Under the pieces are notes generated by a model. That model saw only the letters and a program-made list of their open reading frames with translations, was not told where the DNA came from and searched no databases. The position numbers were made by a program, and so were the translations under genes. Below, piece after piece: positions 45,210 to 54,433 of a stretch of DNA of 64,000 nucleotides. Origin of the DNA: Candidatus Azobacteroides sp. (lineage in GTDB: Bacteria > Bacteroidota > Bacteroidia > Bacteroidales > Azobacteroidaceae). The stretch spans positions 1-64,000 of the forward strand of contig WRFZ01000178.1 of assembly GCA_009778655.1 (NCBI GenBank), given 5' to 3'. Numbering within the stretch: position 1 is the stretch's first letter; every line of letters starts with the position of its first letter.

Positions 45210-46832
45210 GTGAAACTGATTTCATTTTTTTTACCGTTTGTCCTCCTTTTCTTTGCTGATTCTTTGCAATCGCAAGAAACAAAGATGTATCGCTTGTATT
45301 TGAAAGACAAGGGTAATCCGTCTTTTTCACCGGCAAAACCGGACGATTTTCTTTCATTGAAATCCATCGAACGCCGGAAGCGGCAAAATTTATCGGTTGA
45401 TGATTTTGACCTTCCTTTAGATATTGCCTATTTGGAGGCGATTACAGAAACCGGAGCAACGATTCGAACTTTCAGCAAATGGGTGGAAACCGTTGTGGTT
45501 CAATTGACAGACTCGGAAACGCTTTCCCGCGTGGAAAATTTACCTTTCATTGACTCCTTGTGTTGCGTTTGGGAAGGAACTTTACCGGAAAGAACGGATA
45601 TTCGACCGGATATTCGGTTCGATTCGGATGTTCGGCAAAATACGATTAACAGCTACGGAGTCGGTTTCACCCAAGTTGCTTTGAATAACGGGCATCTGTT
45701 GCACGATGCGGGTTTTCGGGGAAAAGGAATGACTATCGCAGTTCTGGACGGCGGTTTTCTCCATGCAGATGAAATCGAATATTTCAATCGGGAACAAATT
45801 AAAGAAGTTAAGACCTTCAGCCACGAAGTAAACGATGCTTTACGCGACGGTTCCGATCACGGTACCCGAGTGCTTTCCTGTATGCTGTCCGATAAATCCG
45901 GAGAATTGATCGGAACGGCGCCGGAAGCGGATTATTATCTCTTTCGAACAGAAGTGGTGAACGGAGAATATCCGGTAGAAGAAGATTATTGGATAGCCGC
46001 GCTTGAATATGCCGATAGTATCGGAGTTGATGTCGTTACCAGTTCATTGGGATATTTTGAGTTCGATGATTCCGAGATGAACCACAATCAAGGGCAATTA
46101 GATGGAAGGACCGCTTCGATCAGCCGAGCTGCCGATAGGGCCGCTTCAAGAGGACTGTTATTATTTAACTCGGCAGGGAACGAGGGGGCAAACAGTTGGA
46201 AGAAAATAAATTTCCCGGCCGATGCAGAGCATATTATTACTGTAGGAAGCGTTGACGGCGATTCGGTTCGTTCTTCATTTTCATCGCTGGGTCTTACTGC
46301 CGACAATCGGATAAAACCCGATTTGATGGCGATGGGTTCTCAAGCTTGCGTCGTGGACGGTTCCGGCCAAATTATTCAATCGAACGGCACTTCGTATTCA
46401 ACGCCGATTCTGGCCGGTTTAGCCGCTTGCCTGTGGGAAGCGTCGTCCGATTTAAATAGTTATGCAATGTTGGATTTGCTTCGCGAAACAGGGAATCATT
46501 TTCAAAATCCGGATTCGTTGACGGGCTACGGAATCGCGGATGTATATAAGGCTTATCTTCAACAACGAACCGGTATTCAACCGATAGCCGGTTTAACTGA
46601 TCCGATTTATATTTCGATCAATCCTTTCGATAATCGTTTGTATGTTAACTTAGCCGATTCGGAACAATACAATCGGTGCGTATTGAATATTTATACCACT
46701 TTGGGTAATCGAATATTAACGGTTTCGAATTTATCGGGTTCAATTGATATTTCTTCTTTACCGAAAGGAGTTTATATTGTTTGTTTGCGAATCGGAGATA
46801 AACAATGGGTACGAAAATTCGTTAAAAACTGA
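45210..46832 (+). CDS. S8 subtilisin-like secreted protease with sorting domain
   Basis: A 540-residue secreted serine protease starting at GTG 45210, which gives the signal peptide MKLISFFLPFVLLFFADSLQ. The catalytic triad is Asp180 in IAVLDGGF, His217 in GSDHGTRV and Ser395 in NGTSYSTPILAG, with the oxyanion Asn in NSAGNEG. A propeptide-like region (about 25-160) precedes the domain. The last 75 residues (LNIYTTLGNRILTV ... SLPKGVYIVCLRIGDKQWVRKF) match a type IX secretion sorting domain. The stop lies 3 bp before xseA, so transcription is shared. Confidence 0.93.
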   Translation: MKLISFFLPFVLLFFADSLQSQETKMYRLYLKDKGNPSFSPAKPDDFLSLKSIERRKRQNLSVDDFDLPLDIAYLEAITETGATIRTFSKWVETVVVQLTDSETLSRVENLPFIDSLCCVWEGTLPERTDIRPDIRFDSDVRQNTINSYGVGFTQVALNNGHLLHDAGFRGKGMTIAVLDGGFLHADEIEYFNREQIKEVKTFSHEVNDALRDGSDHGTRVLSCMLSDKSGELIGTAPEADYYLFRTEVVNGEYPVEEDYWIAALEYADSIGVDVVTSSLGYFEFDDSEMNHNQGQLDGRTASISRAADRAASRGLLLFNSAGNEGANSWKKINFPADAEHIITVGSVDGDSVRSSFSSLGLTADNRIKPDLMAMGSQACVVDGSGQIIQSNGTSYSTPILAGLAACLWEASSDLNSYAMLDLLRETGNHFQNPDSLTGYGIADVYKAYLQQRTGIQPIAGLTDPIYISINPFDNRLYVNLADSEQYNRCVLNIYTTLGNRILTVSNLSGSIDISSLPKGVYIVCLRIGDKQWVRKFVKN

Positions 46833-46835
46833 TCC

Positions 46836-48083
46836 ATGGATTTTTTAACGCTTTCCCAATTAAATACCCGTATCGGAAGAGAAATAAAGGATGCTTTTCC
46901 GGCAACTTATTGGGTAATGGCAGAAACGTCTGACGTTCGCGTTAATAACGGGCATTGTTATCTGGAACTCATAGAAAAAAGTCCGATAAACAACAGTTTG
47001 ATTGCCAAAGCGCGGGGGTATATTTGGGCAAACACGTTTGAATTGATAAAGCCGTATTTCGAACAAATCACCGGCCGAGATTTCACCTCCGGCTTGAAGA
47101 TATTGGTTAATGTTTCCGTTGATTTTCACTCGGTTTACGGTTACGGATTGAATATTTGCGATATTGAACCGAGTTACACTTTGGGCGATTTACAAGCGCG
47201 AAGACAAGCCATTCTTCGACAATTGGAAGAAGAAGGGATTCTTACGTTAAACAAAGAATTGGAAATGCCTTATTTTCCGCAGCGAATTGCCGTTATTTCT
47301 TCGGCGACGGCTGCCGGATATGAAGATTTTTGTCGCCATTTGACGGATAATCGTCAAGGTTTTGTATTTTATTCGCGACTTTTTCCTGCCGTTATGCAAG
47401 GAGAACAAACTGCGTCGTCAATAATATCGGCTTTGGATAAATTATTTGAATACAAAGATTTATTTGATGTTGCCGTTATTATTCGAGGAGGTGGCGCCAC
47501 TTCCGATTTATCGGCTTTCGATTCGTATGAATTAGCCGCCAACTGCGCTCAGTTTCCGTTGCCGATTATTACCGGAATCGGCCACGAACGGGATGATACC
47601 GTTTTGGATTTTATTGCGTTTCACCGAGCGAAAACGCCTACGGCTGTTGCCGATTTTCTGATTGAACAAATGGAAGAGACGGCATCCGTTTTATTCGATT
47701 GCCAAGAAAGTATCCGAAAGAATACGCTTGTTATTTTAGAATCTTTCAATGAAAAGCTGAAAATGTTGACCGCTCATTTACCGTTTTTTGCACGGAATCT
47801 GCTCGAAAAGGAACAATCATCCATGGAAATGCTTCGGTTGAAAATTCGTAACGACGCAGTACAAATGATTTTGAATCAAGAAGCGCAACTCAAAGAAAAA
47901 GAATCATTCTTTCGATTCTCTTCGCCGGATTATATTCTCGCCAAAGGCTATTCAATCACATTAAAAAACGGAAAAGCGGTTAAATCGGCAAAAGAATTAT
48001 TTCATGGCGACGTTGTTGAAACGGTTTTAGCGGAAGGAAGAGTGAAAAGCGTCGTAACAAATACCTTGCCCGTCAGTCTTTAA
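46836..48083 (+). CDS. xseA: Exodeoxyribonuclease VII large subunit
   Basis: A 415-residue nuclease subunit that degrades single-stranded DNA from both ends and works in mismatch and crosslink repair. It has an N-terminal OB fold (about 5-100), the catalytic domain with IAVISSATAAGYEDF, VIIRGGGATSDLSAFDSYELA and GIGHERDDTVLDFIA, a helical stalk (about 275-350), and the usual end motif LAKGYSITLKNGKAV. The small-subunit gene xseB does not follow. Instead the next gene is convergent and overlaps the xseA end by 11 bp. Confidence 0.96.
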   Translation: MDFLTLSQLNTRIGREIKDAFPATYWVMAETSDVRVNNGHCYLELIEKSPINNSLIAKARGYIWANTFELIKPYFEQITGRDFTSGLKILVNVSVDFHSVYGYGLNICDIEPSYTLGDLQARRQAILRQLEEEGILTLNKELEMPYFPQRIAVISSATAAGYEDFCRHLTDNRQGFVFYSRLFPAVMQGEQTASSIISALDKLFEYKDLFDVAVIIRGGGATSDLSAFDSYELAANCAQFPLPIITGIGHERDDTVLDFIAFHRAKTPTAVADFLIEQMEETASVLFDCQESIRKNTLVILESFNEKLKMLTAHLPFFARNLLEKEQSSMEMLRLKIRNDAVQMILNQEAQLKEKESFFRFSSPDYILAKGYSITLKNGKAVKSAKELFHGDVVETVLAEGRVKSVVTNTLPVSL

Positions 48084-49185
48084 ACTGCAAATAGCACCAA
48101 AGCGGATAATGGTCGGAACTTTTCAGCTTTCCTACCGTACAATTGTAGGATTGGATATTTTTACTGTGCAAAATATAGTCAATACGGAACAAAAAACGGT
48201 ATTTATTGTAAGTTATTCCCAATCCGAAACCGCTGTCAACAAAAGCGTCGCGAAGATTACCTTTGATTTTATGGCGGGCGTATGAAATGGGGGTATCGTT
48301 AAAATCTCCGCACACAATAATATAGGGATTTTCGTTTTCTTTGATGATTTGAGATATAATCTGCGCTTGACCGGCTCGGGCTTTAAACGCCGGCGTCAAG
48401 CGTTTAGTCATCGTTTGAGTGAAAGCGTCTAACGACTGAGTATCCGGTTCTTTGGTCAGTTGATAATAATTGCTTCGTTCTTCCCTTGATAATTTATTGG
48501 ATTCCAAATGATTATTAATTAAAGTCACTCGCTTTCCCCGTATGTCCAATTCGGTTATAAACGATCCGTTGTAAGCGCTCTCATAAGGGACTTTTTGCAT
48601 TGACAAAATCGGAAATCGGGAAAAAATGGCCAAACCGAAATCTTGACTTTTATAAGGAAATTGCAAAGGATAAGCATAATAGTAGGGATATTTCTCCATC
48701 GCATTCTTTATATTATCTTCCGTCAATAAAGTCGTATTGCTTTTTGAAGCGCCAAACTCTTGAATGCAAACAATATCGGCGTCGTTTTCTATGATGTATT
48801 GGATAATTTTATTCGGCGGATCTCCCGGATCGTTTTTCGACAAATTATTAAAACGCATAACATTATATGTCAGAATTTTAATAGCGTCTTCCGGAATCTT
48901 TTCGGTTTGTTTGTGCAAGGGACAATACGTATAAACGGCGCCTCCGCAGATGCAAAAAACGACCAAGTGCAACAAAGCCTGTTTCCACTGTTTGAAAAAT
49001 AGCCAAGCCAAAAATACAGCGATATTCCCGATAAAAATAAATGGGAAAAATAAACCCAAATACGAGGGAAGGACAAAGCGATAAGGAGAAATATATCCCG
49101 AAAAAGCGGATAATAATAAACACATAAGCACAAGTGCATTAAGTGTTTGAAGAACGATCCAAAAAAATTTTTTCAAAGGTTTCAT
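48073..49185 (-). CDS. Membrane-anchored EEP-family phosphatase/nuclease
   Basis: A 370-residue protein. Three hydrophobic helices occupy residues about 8-105. The C-terminal domain (about 110-370) belongs to the endonuclease/exonuclease/phosphatase superfamily: ILTYNVMRFN, IVCIQEFGAS (metal-binding Glu), LINNHLES, IVCGDFNDTP (Asp-Phe-Asn) and SSDHYPLWCYL (catalytic His). The catalytic domain is probably periplasmic, with a phosphodiester substrate not identifiable here. It converges on xseA with an 11-bp overlap and starts 5 bp after the rhomboid stop, so it is co-transcribed with that gene. Confidence 0.9.
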   Translation of the reverse strand: MKPLKKFFWIVLQTLNALVLMCLLLSAFSGYISPYRFVLPSYLGLFFPFIFIGNIAVFLAWLFFKQWKQALLHLVVFCICGGAVYTYCPLHKQTEKIPEDAIKILTYNVMRFNNLSKNDPGDPPNKIIQYIIENDADIVCIQEFGASKSNTTLLTEDNIKNAMEKYPYYYAYPLQFPYKSQDFGLAIFSRFPILSMQKVPYESAYNGSFITELDIRGKRVTLINNHLESNKLSREERSNYYQLTKEPDTQSLDAFTQTMTKRLTPAFKARAGQAQIISQIIKENENPYIIVCGDFNDTPISYARHKIKGNLRDAFVDSGFGLGITYNKYRFLFRIDYILHSKNIQSYNCTVGKLKSSDHYPLWCYLQFKD

Positions 49186-49190
49186 TTTCG

Positions 49191-50057
49191 TTATTTTTTA
49201 CTTGCATCAAAAAGTTTCTTTTTTTCTTCTTCCGACAGGCTGTTGTATCCGGAATATTTGATTTTCTCCAAAATATGATCAATTTTTTTACTCTCTTCGG
49301 CTTTTCGTGCATTGTAATCCCAATCATTTTCCGGTCGTTTATGCACGGTCATTTTGGGTTTCTTGTTAAAAAAATCCTTTATCTTTTTCGTCCACGATCG
49401 GTTTCCCGAATTTCCCGATCGGAAATTACCGTTGTTTTTTCTCCAATAAAGAATCAAAATAATACCGAACAACATTCCGCCCAAATGAGCGAAATGCGCG
49501 ACATTGTCTCCCGAACGATCGGCAATGCCCATTGACAATTCAAGCAATCCGTAGCCGATTACCAAATATTTGGCTTTAATCGGGAAAGGGATGGGAATAA
49601 TCATCAAAGGCGCATTCGGAAAAATCATACCGAATGCCAGCAAAATACCGAAAACCGCTCCCGATGCACCGATTGTAACGGAATAAATATCTTGAAAATA
49701 GCAAACAGCCAATTGAATCAATCCGGCGCCGATGCCCGTTACCATATAATAAGTAAAAAAACGCGAGGGGCCCCAGTAGCTTTCCAACACTCTGCCGAAC
49801 ATATACAAGGCAAACATATTGAAAAATAAATGAAAAAACTCGGTATGCGTAAATTGATAAGTAATCAATTGATAAAAAGAAAAGCGTTGATAAAAATAAA
49901 AGCCTCCGTGATTTAAATCGTGCAACCCTAAAATATCGGCAAGCGGCAGTTGCTTAAAAAGATTGCAAGCCGCCCATACAATAAGATTGATAATCAGAAG
50001 GTTTCTTGTAACAACCGGGATTCCGCCGTAAAAGCTGTTATTGGAATTATTAAACAT
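49191..50057 (-). CDS. Rhomboid-family intramembrane serine protease
   Basis: A protein of about 288 residues with six membrane helices. I chose Met at 50057 over an in-frame ATG at 50081, because the latter lies inside the TATCTTTG -7 box (50086-50079, minus strand). Catalytic Ser is in IGASGAVFG and catalytic His in HFAHLGGMLFG. HTEFFHLFFNMFAL carries the conserved loop His and Asn. The C-terminal 70 residues are charged and helical, a cytoplasmic extension. It cleaves membrane proteins within the bilayer; targets unknown. Confidence 0.93.
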   Translation of the reverse strand: MFNNSNNSFYGGIPVVTRNLLIINLIVWAACNLFKQLPLADILGLHDLNHGGFYFYQRFSFYQLITYQFTHTEFFHLFFNMFALYMFGRVLESYWGPSRFFTYYMVTGIGAGLIQLAVCYFQDIYSVTIGASGAVFGILLAFGMIFPNAPLMIIPIPFPIKAKYLVIGYGLLELSMGIADRSGDNVAHFAHLGGMLFGIILILYWRKNNGNFRSGNSGNRSWTKKIKDFFNKKPKMTVHKRPENDWDYNARKAEESKKIDHILEKIKYSGYNSLSEEEKKKLFDASKK

Positions 50058-50090
50058 ATTGCTATTTAATTTTGCCGGCAAAGATACAAT

Positions 50091-50147
50091 AATAATTATG
50101 AATTATGAATTATAAATTATGAATTATAAATTATAAATTATGAATTG
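50091..50147. repeat. ATGAATTATAAATT repeat tract
   Basis: Another copy of the AT-rich tract, here between the divergent rhomboid gene and glycan operon, immediately upstream of the operon's -33 element. Confidence 0.75.
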
Positions 50148-50178
50148 TTTGTGAGACCAAATAAATATTGTACTTTTG
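50148..50178 (+). promoter_or_regulatory. Promoter of the sugar-transferase operon
   Basis: TTTG (50148-50151), a 19-bp spacer and TACTTTTG (50171-50178). This is an exact consensus. The leader is about 25 nt. Confidence 0.75.
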
Positions 50179-50207
50179 CCGCAAATAAAAAATGTTTTGC
50201 ATAGCTT

Positions 50208-50813
50208 ATGTATAAACGCTTTTTCAAACGTCCGGCAGACATTGTAATTTCCGTTACAGGGCTTCTGATTACATTGCCGTTCCTTGTTCCGCTTTTACTT
50301 CTTATTTATTGGGAAACAAAGGAAAATCCGTTTTTTATTCAAAAGAGAACCGGATTGAACGGACAAATTTTTACCTTATTTAAAATGCGTACAATGACGA
50401 ATACCCGCGATTCCGAAGGAAACCTTTTGCCGGACAAAGACCGAATCACCCGTTGGGGAAAATTTCTGCGGGAAACTTCCATAGATGAAATTCCTCAATT
50501 AATCAATGTTTTGAAAGGAGATATGAGCTTAATCGGGCCTCGTCCGCTGTTGCCGGAATACTTACCGCTTTATTCGGACTTTCACAGGCGGCGACATCTG
50601 GTTCGTCCCGGAATTACCGGCTGGGCGCAAATCAACGGAAGAAACTCCATCACGTGGCAACAAAAATTTGATTTAGACGTTTGGTATGTAGAACATATAA
50701 GTCTGAAAACGGATGTACGGATTTTCCTGCAAACCCTTGAGAAAATATTCGAGAAAGCGGATATTAATCGTTCGGAAGGAGTTACAATGCCGTTTTTTGA
50801 CGGAACGAATTAA
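50208..50813 (+). CDS. Initiating sugar-phosphate transferase (PglC/WcaJ-C type)
   Basis: A 201-residue monotopic membrane enzyme of the bacterial sugar transferase family. It moves a sugar phosphate from a UDP-sugar to undecaprenyl phosphate, starting a surface glycan. It has an N-terminal membrane segment (about 12-34), the amphipathic motif KRTGLNGQIFTLFKMRTM, and catalytic ETSIDEIPQLINVLKGDMSLIGPRPLLPEY (Asp-Glu pair). It is the short form lacking N-terminal helices. An aminotransferase follows 5 bp later, which suggests the sugar may be an amino or bacillosamine-type sugar. Confidence 0.94.
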   Translation: MYKRFFKRPADIVISVTGLLITLPFLVPLLLLIYWETKENPFFIQKRTGLNGQIFTLFKMRTMTNTRDSEGNLLPDKDRITRWGKFLRETSIDEIPQLINVLKGDMSLIGPRPLLPEYLPLYSDFHRRRHLVRPGITGWAQINGRNSITWQQKFDLDVWYVEHISLKTDVRIFLQTLEKIFEKADINRSEGVTMPFFDGTN

Positions 50814-50818
50814 AAGCT

Positions 50819-51967
50819 ATGGAGAAACCTCAAATATATTTATCTATCGCGCATCCTTCGGGAAAAGAAAAACAATATATTTCCGAAGCGATTGATTCTA
50901 ATTGGATTACTACGGCAGGTCCGCAGATTGTCCGATTTGAAAAAGCGCTGGAGTCATATCTCGATACGCCGAATCCGGTTGTAACCTTGAGTTCCGGAAC
51001 CGCCGCCCTGCATCTCGCTCTGATTGATTTGGGTATTGAACCCGGCGATGAGGTTATTTGCCAAGATTTGACTTTTGTTGCGACCATCAATCCGGTAAAA
51101 TACGTTCGAGCGATTCCGATTTTAGTGGACAGCGAAAAAGATACATGGAATATTTCTCCCGATGTATTGAAGGAAACCATCGCCGATCGAATAAAGAAAA
51201 CCGGTAAAAAACCGAAAGCCATCATTGCCGTTGATTTATACGGAATGCCGGCCCGATTACCGGAAATAATCCGGATTGCCGCCGATTATGAAATTCCGGT
51301 TATTGAAGATGCGGCCGAAAGCTTGGGTTCTTACATAACCATAAATAATCGGCGGAAATTCTGTTCTACGTTCGGCGATTGCGGCTATTTGTCGTTCAAC
51401 GGGAATAAAATAATTACTGCTTCAACCGGCGGAGCTCTGATTTGCCGGGATGAAGCGCAAGCCGCTCGAATTCGTTTTTTGTCGGGACAAGCCAAAGATT
51501 CGGCTCCGCATTATCAACATTCGCAATTGGGATACAATTATAATTTGAGTAATATTTGCGCCGCTGTCGGTTTAGCGCAAATGGAAGTTTTGCAAAAACA
51601 TGTCGAGCGGAGGCGGGAAATTCGGTTTCGTTACCAATCGGAATTGTCATTGTTCCCGGAATTGGAATTTCAAAACGAACTGCCAAATTATGTTTCCAAT
51701 TATTGGTTAACTTGCGTTTTATTTCCGAGTGAAACTTTGCGGGATGAAATAAAAAAACACTTGGAAATGAATCGGATAGAATCACGACCGATATGGAAGC
51801 CCATGCATTTGCAACCTTTATATAAAGATTCGCCATACTATGGCACGAAATTTGGAGAATATCTTTTTGAGAGGGGACTGTGTTTACCGTCAAGCTCAAT
51901 TTTGAAAGATGATGATATTACTAACATTGCCGCTTTAATAAATAATTATTTGAAAAATCACGGATAG
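50819..51967 (+). CDS. DegT/DnrJ/EryC1 PLP-dependent aminotransferase
   Basis: A 382-residue sugar aminotransferase. Motifs: TLSSGTAALHLALIDLGI, the PLP-phosphate region GDEVICQDLTFVATINPV, VIEDAAESLG, and the Schiff-base Lys in SFNGNKIITASTGG. Relatives such as PglE convert a UDP-4-keto sugar to the 4-amino sugar. Next to a PglC-type transferase, a role in making a diacetamido-type sugar is plausible. The dehydratase and acetyltransferase for that route are not in the window. Confidence 0.93.
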   Translation: MEKPQIYLSIAHPSGKEKQYISEAIDSNWITTAGPQIVRFEKALESYLDTPNPVVTLSSGTAALHLALIDLGIEPGDEVICQDLTFVATINPVKYVRAIPILVDSEKDTWNISPDVLKETIADRIKKTGKKPKAIIAVDLYGMPARLPEIIRIAADYEIPVIEDAAESLGSYITINNRRKFCSTFGDCGYLSFNGNKIITASTGGALICRDEAQAARIRFLSGQAKDSAPHYQHSQLGYNYNLSNICAAVGLAQMEVLQKHVERRREIRFRYQSELSLFPELEFQNELPNYVSNYWLTCVLFPSETLRDEIKKHLEMNRIESRPIWKPMHLQPLYKDSPYYGTKFGEYLFERGLCLPSSSILKDDDITNIAALINNYLKNHG

Positions 51968-51978
51968 AAACTGTAAGA

Positions 51979-53055
51979 ATGGATAAAAAAGGAAAAATAT
52001 ATGTAGCCGGTCATACGGGTTTAGTGGGTTCTGCATTATTAAAGAATTTACAATCAAAAGGATACGAAAATTTTGTTTTGAAAGATATATCCGAATTGGA
52101 TTTACGGAATCAAGCGGATGTTTTTGATTTTTTTGAAAAAGAAAAACCGGACTACGTAATTCTTGCGGCTGCCAAAGTGGGCGGAATTATTGCCAATATG
52201 ACTTATCGCGGTCAATTTATCTATGAAAACCTGCAAATTCAAAACAACGTTATTCATGCCTCTTGGTTGAACGGCGTCAAGAAATTGCTTTTCTTGGGTT
52301 CTACGTGCATTTATCCTTGCGATGCGCCTCAGCCCATGCCGGAAAATTGTCTTTTAACTTCGCCTTTGGAATATACCAATGAACCGTATGCCATTGCGAA
52401 AATTGCCGGAATAAAAATGTGCGAAAGCTATAATATTCAATACGGAACCAACTTTATTGCCGTGATGCCCACCAATTTATACGGGCCGAACGACAATTTT
52501 GATTTGGAAAAATCGCATGTTTTGCCGGCGCTTTTACGGAAAATTTACTTGGCAAAAAACGTAATGAATAACGATTGGAACGCCATTCGGAAAGATTTTG
52601 ACCGTTTGCCGGTGGAAGGAGTTTCCGGAAAAGATTCGGAAACCGCCATCCTTGCCAAATTGACAAAATACGGAATTAATGGGGATAGTGTGGAAATTTG
52701 GGGAACAGGAAATCCCATGCGTGAATTTTTGTGGAGTGAAGAAATGGCAGATGCTTGCATATATATAATGGAAAATGTGGATTTCAAGGATTTGATACTG
52801 AAAGGAAATGAAATTCGGAATACCCATATTAATATAGGAACCGGAAAAGAAATATCCATTGCCAATTTGGCAAAGCTGATTGCAAAAATCACGGGCTACA
52901 AAGGAAAATTTGTTTTTAATACGGACAAACCCGACGGAACCATGCGAAAATTAACCGATCCTTCTCAATTGCATCGTTTGGGCTGGAAACACCAAATAGA
53001 CATCGAAGAAGGGGTGGTAAAATTATATGAGTGGTATTTGAAAAATAAGAATTAA
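51979..53055 (+). CDS. fcl: GDP-L-fucose synthase
   Basis: A 358-residue short-chain dehydrogenase/epimerase that converts GDP-4-keto-6-deoxymannose to GDP-L-fucose with NADPH. It has the Rossmann start VAGHTGLVGSALL, KVGGIIANMTYR, catalytic Ser in LGSTCIYP, and Tyr-XXX-Lys in EPYAIAKIAG. The insert near residues 185-235 makes it longer than the Escherichia coli enzyme, as is common in Bacteroidota. The gene precedes gmd by 15 bp, the reverse of the biochemical order but normal for the cluster. Confidence 0.96.
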   Translation: MDKKGKIYVAGHTGLVGSALLKNLQSKGYENFVLKDISELDLRNQADVFDFFEKEKPDYVILAAAKVGGIIANMTYRGQFIYENLQIQNNVIHASWLNGVKKLLFLGSTCIYPCDAPQPMPENCLLTSPLEYTNEPYAIAKIAGIKMCESYNIQYGTNFIAVMPTNLYGPNDNFDLEKSHVLPALLRKIYLAKNVMNNDWNAIRKDFDRLPVEGVSGKDSETAILAKLTKYGINGDSVEIWGTGNPMREFLWSEEMADACIYIMENVDFKDLILKGNEIRNTHINIGTGKEISIANLAKLIAKITGYKGKFVFNTDKPDGTMRKLTDPSQLHRLGWKHQIDIEEGVVKLYEWYLKNKN

Positions 53056-53070
53056 GAATTATAATAAAGC

Positions 53071-54222
53071 ATGTCAAAGACAGCGTTAATTACCGGTATT
53101 ACAGGACAAGATGGCGCATATTTGTCGGAATATCTGATAAAAAAAGGTTATACGGTGCATGGAATAAAGAGGCGTTCCTCTTTATTTAATACGAATCGTA
53201 TTGATCATTTGTATCAAGATCCGCATCAAGAAAATCGTAACATGATCCTGCATTACGGAGATATGACCGATTCGATGAATATTACGCGCATTATAGCCGA
53301 AGTTCAACCGGACGAAATCTACAATTTGGCTGCTCAAAGTCATGTTAAAGTCAGTTTCGATACGCCCGAATATACGGCAAACGTTGACGGATTGGGAACA
53401 TTACGTGTTCTCGAAGCGGTCCGGCTGTTGAATCTGGTTTCTAAAACCCGTATTTATCAAGCATCCACTTCGGAATTATACGGTTTGGTACAAGAAATAC
53501 CGCAAAAAGAAACCACGCCCTTTTATCCGCGAAGCCCGTATGCCGTAGCAAAAATGTATGCTTATTGGATTACGGTTAACTACAGAGAGGCTTACCAAAT
53601 GTTCGCTTGCAACGGAATTTTATTCAATCATGAATCGCCGCTTCGGGGAGAAACTTTTGTGACGCGAAAAGTGACGCGCGCTATTTCCCGGATTGCTTTG
53701 GGGATACAAAATGAAGTATATATGGGTAATCTTTCCGGCAAACGCGACTGGGGACATGCAAAAGATTACGTCAAAGCCATGTATTTGATTTTACAACAGG
53801 ATATGCCGGACGATTATGTAATTGCAACCGGCGTAACCACCACGATTCGGGATTTTATTTGCAAATCGTTCGATAAAATCGGAATCGCCGTCGAATTTAC
53901 CGGCGCCGGCGTTAATGAAACCGGAAAAATTGCCGGAATCCGGTCGGAGGTATTTGTCGAAAGAGTAGGGGAGACGTATCTGAAAAGGATACAAAATCGA
54001 ATCGGAGAAACCATCGTTAAAGTTGATCCCGAATATTTTCGTCCGACGGAGGTAGAACTGTTAATCGGCGATGCAACCAAAGCTCGCACCAAACTTTCGT
54101 GGGAACCTCGGTATGATTTGGATGCATTGATTGAAGATATGATGCAAAGCGATATAAAGGAGATGAAGAAAGAAGCTTACGTGAGTGAAGCGGGATACCG
54201 GATACTGAATTATTTTGAATAA
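53071..54222 (+). CDS. gmd: GDP-mannose 4,6-dehydratase
   Basis: A 383-residue NADP-dependent enzyme that makes GDP-4-keto-6-deoxymannose, the substrate of Fcl. Motifs: [34 protein letters not shown], catalytic Thr/Ser-Glu in STSELYG, Tyr-XXX-Lys in [12 protein letters not shown], and [19 protein letters not shown]. Together with Fcl it supplies GDP-L-fucose, used in Bacteroidales for fucosylated capsules and glycoproteins. Confidence 0.97.
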   Translation: MSKTALITGITGQDGAYLSEYLIKKGYTVHGIKRRSSLFNTNRIDHLYQDPHQENRNMILHYGDMTDSMNITRIIAEVQPDEIYNLAAQSHVKVSFDTPEYTANVDGLGTLRVLEAVRLLNLVSKTRIYQASTSELYGLVQEIPQKETTPFYPRSPYAVAKMYAYWITVNYREAYQMFACNGILFNHESPLRGETFVTRKVTRAISRIALGIQNEVYMGNLSGKRDWGHAKDYVKAMYLILQQDMPDDYVIATGVTTTIRDFICKSFDKIGIAVEFTGAGVNETGKIAGIRSEVFVERVGETYLKRIQNRIGETIVKVDPEYFRPTEVELLIGDATKARTKLSWEPRYDLDALIEDMMQSDIKEMKKEAYVSEAGYRILNYFE

Positions 54223-54319
54223 AACAGACAATAAAAAGTAAACGGACGGCGCTGATCTTAGGTAAAGAAAGTATTGTTAAGGCAAAAAAAACGTTTTTTT
54301 TAGGAATTTTTATTTAATT

Positions 54320-54351
54320 TTTGTTTATATAATAAATTCTCCGTATATTTG
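54320..54351 (+). promoter_or_regulatory. Promoter of the OmpA-family gene
   Basis: TTTG (54320-54323), a 20-bp spacer and TATATTTG (54344-54351). The start near 54356 gives an AT-rich leader of about 78 nt, longer than most in this window. Confidence 0.75.
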
Positions 54352-54433
54352 AGGCGAATTTTGATGCAAGTAAATAAGATGTTTTAAGAGAGAAATTTTG
54401 ATATTAATTTAATAATTTGATTAATTTATAATT

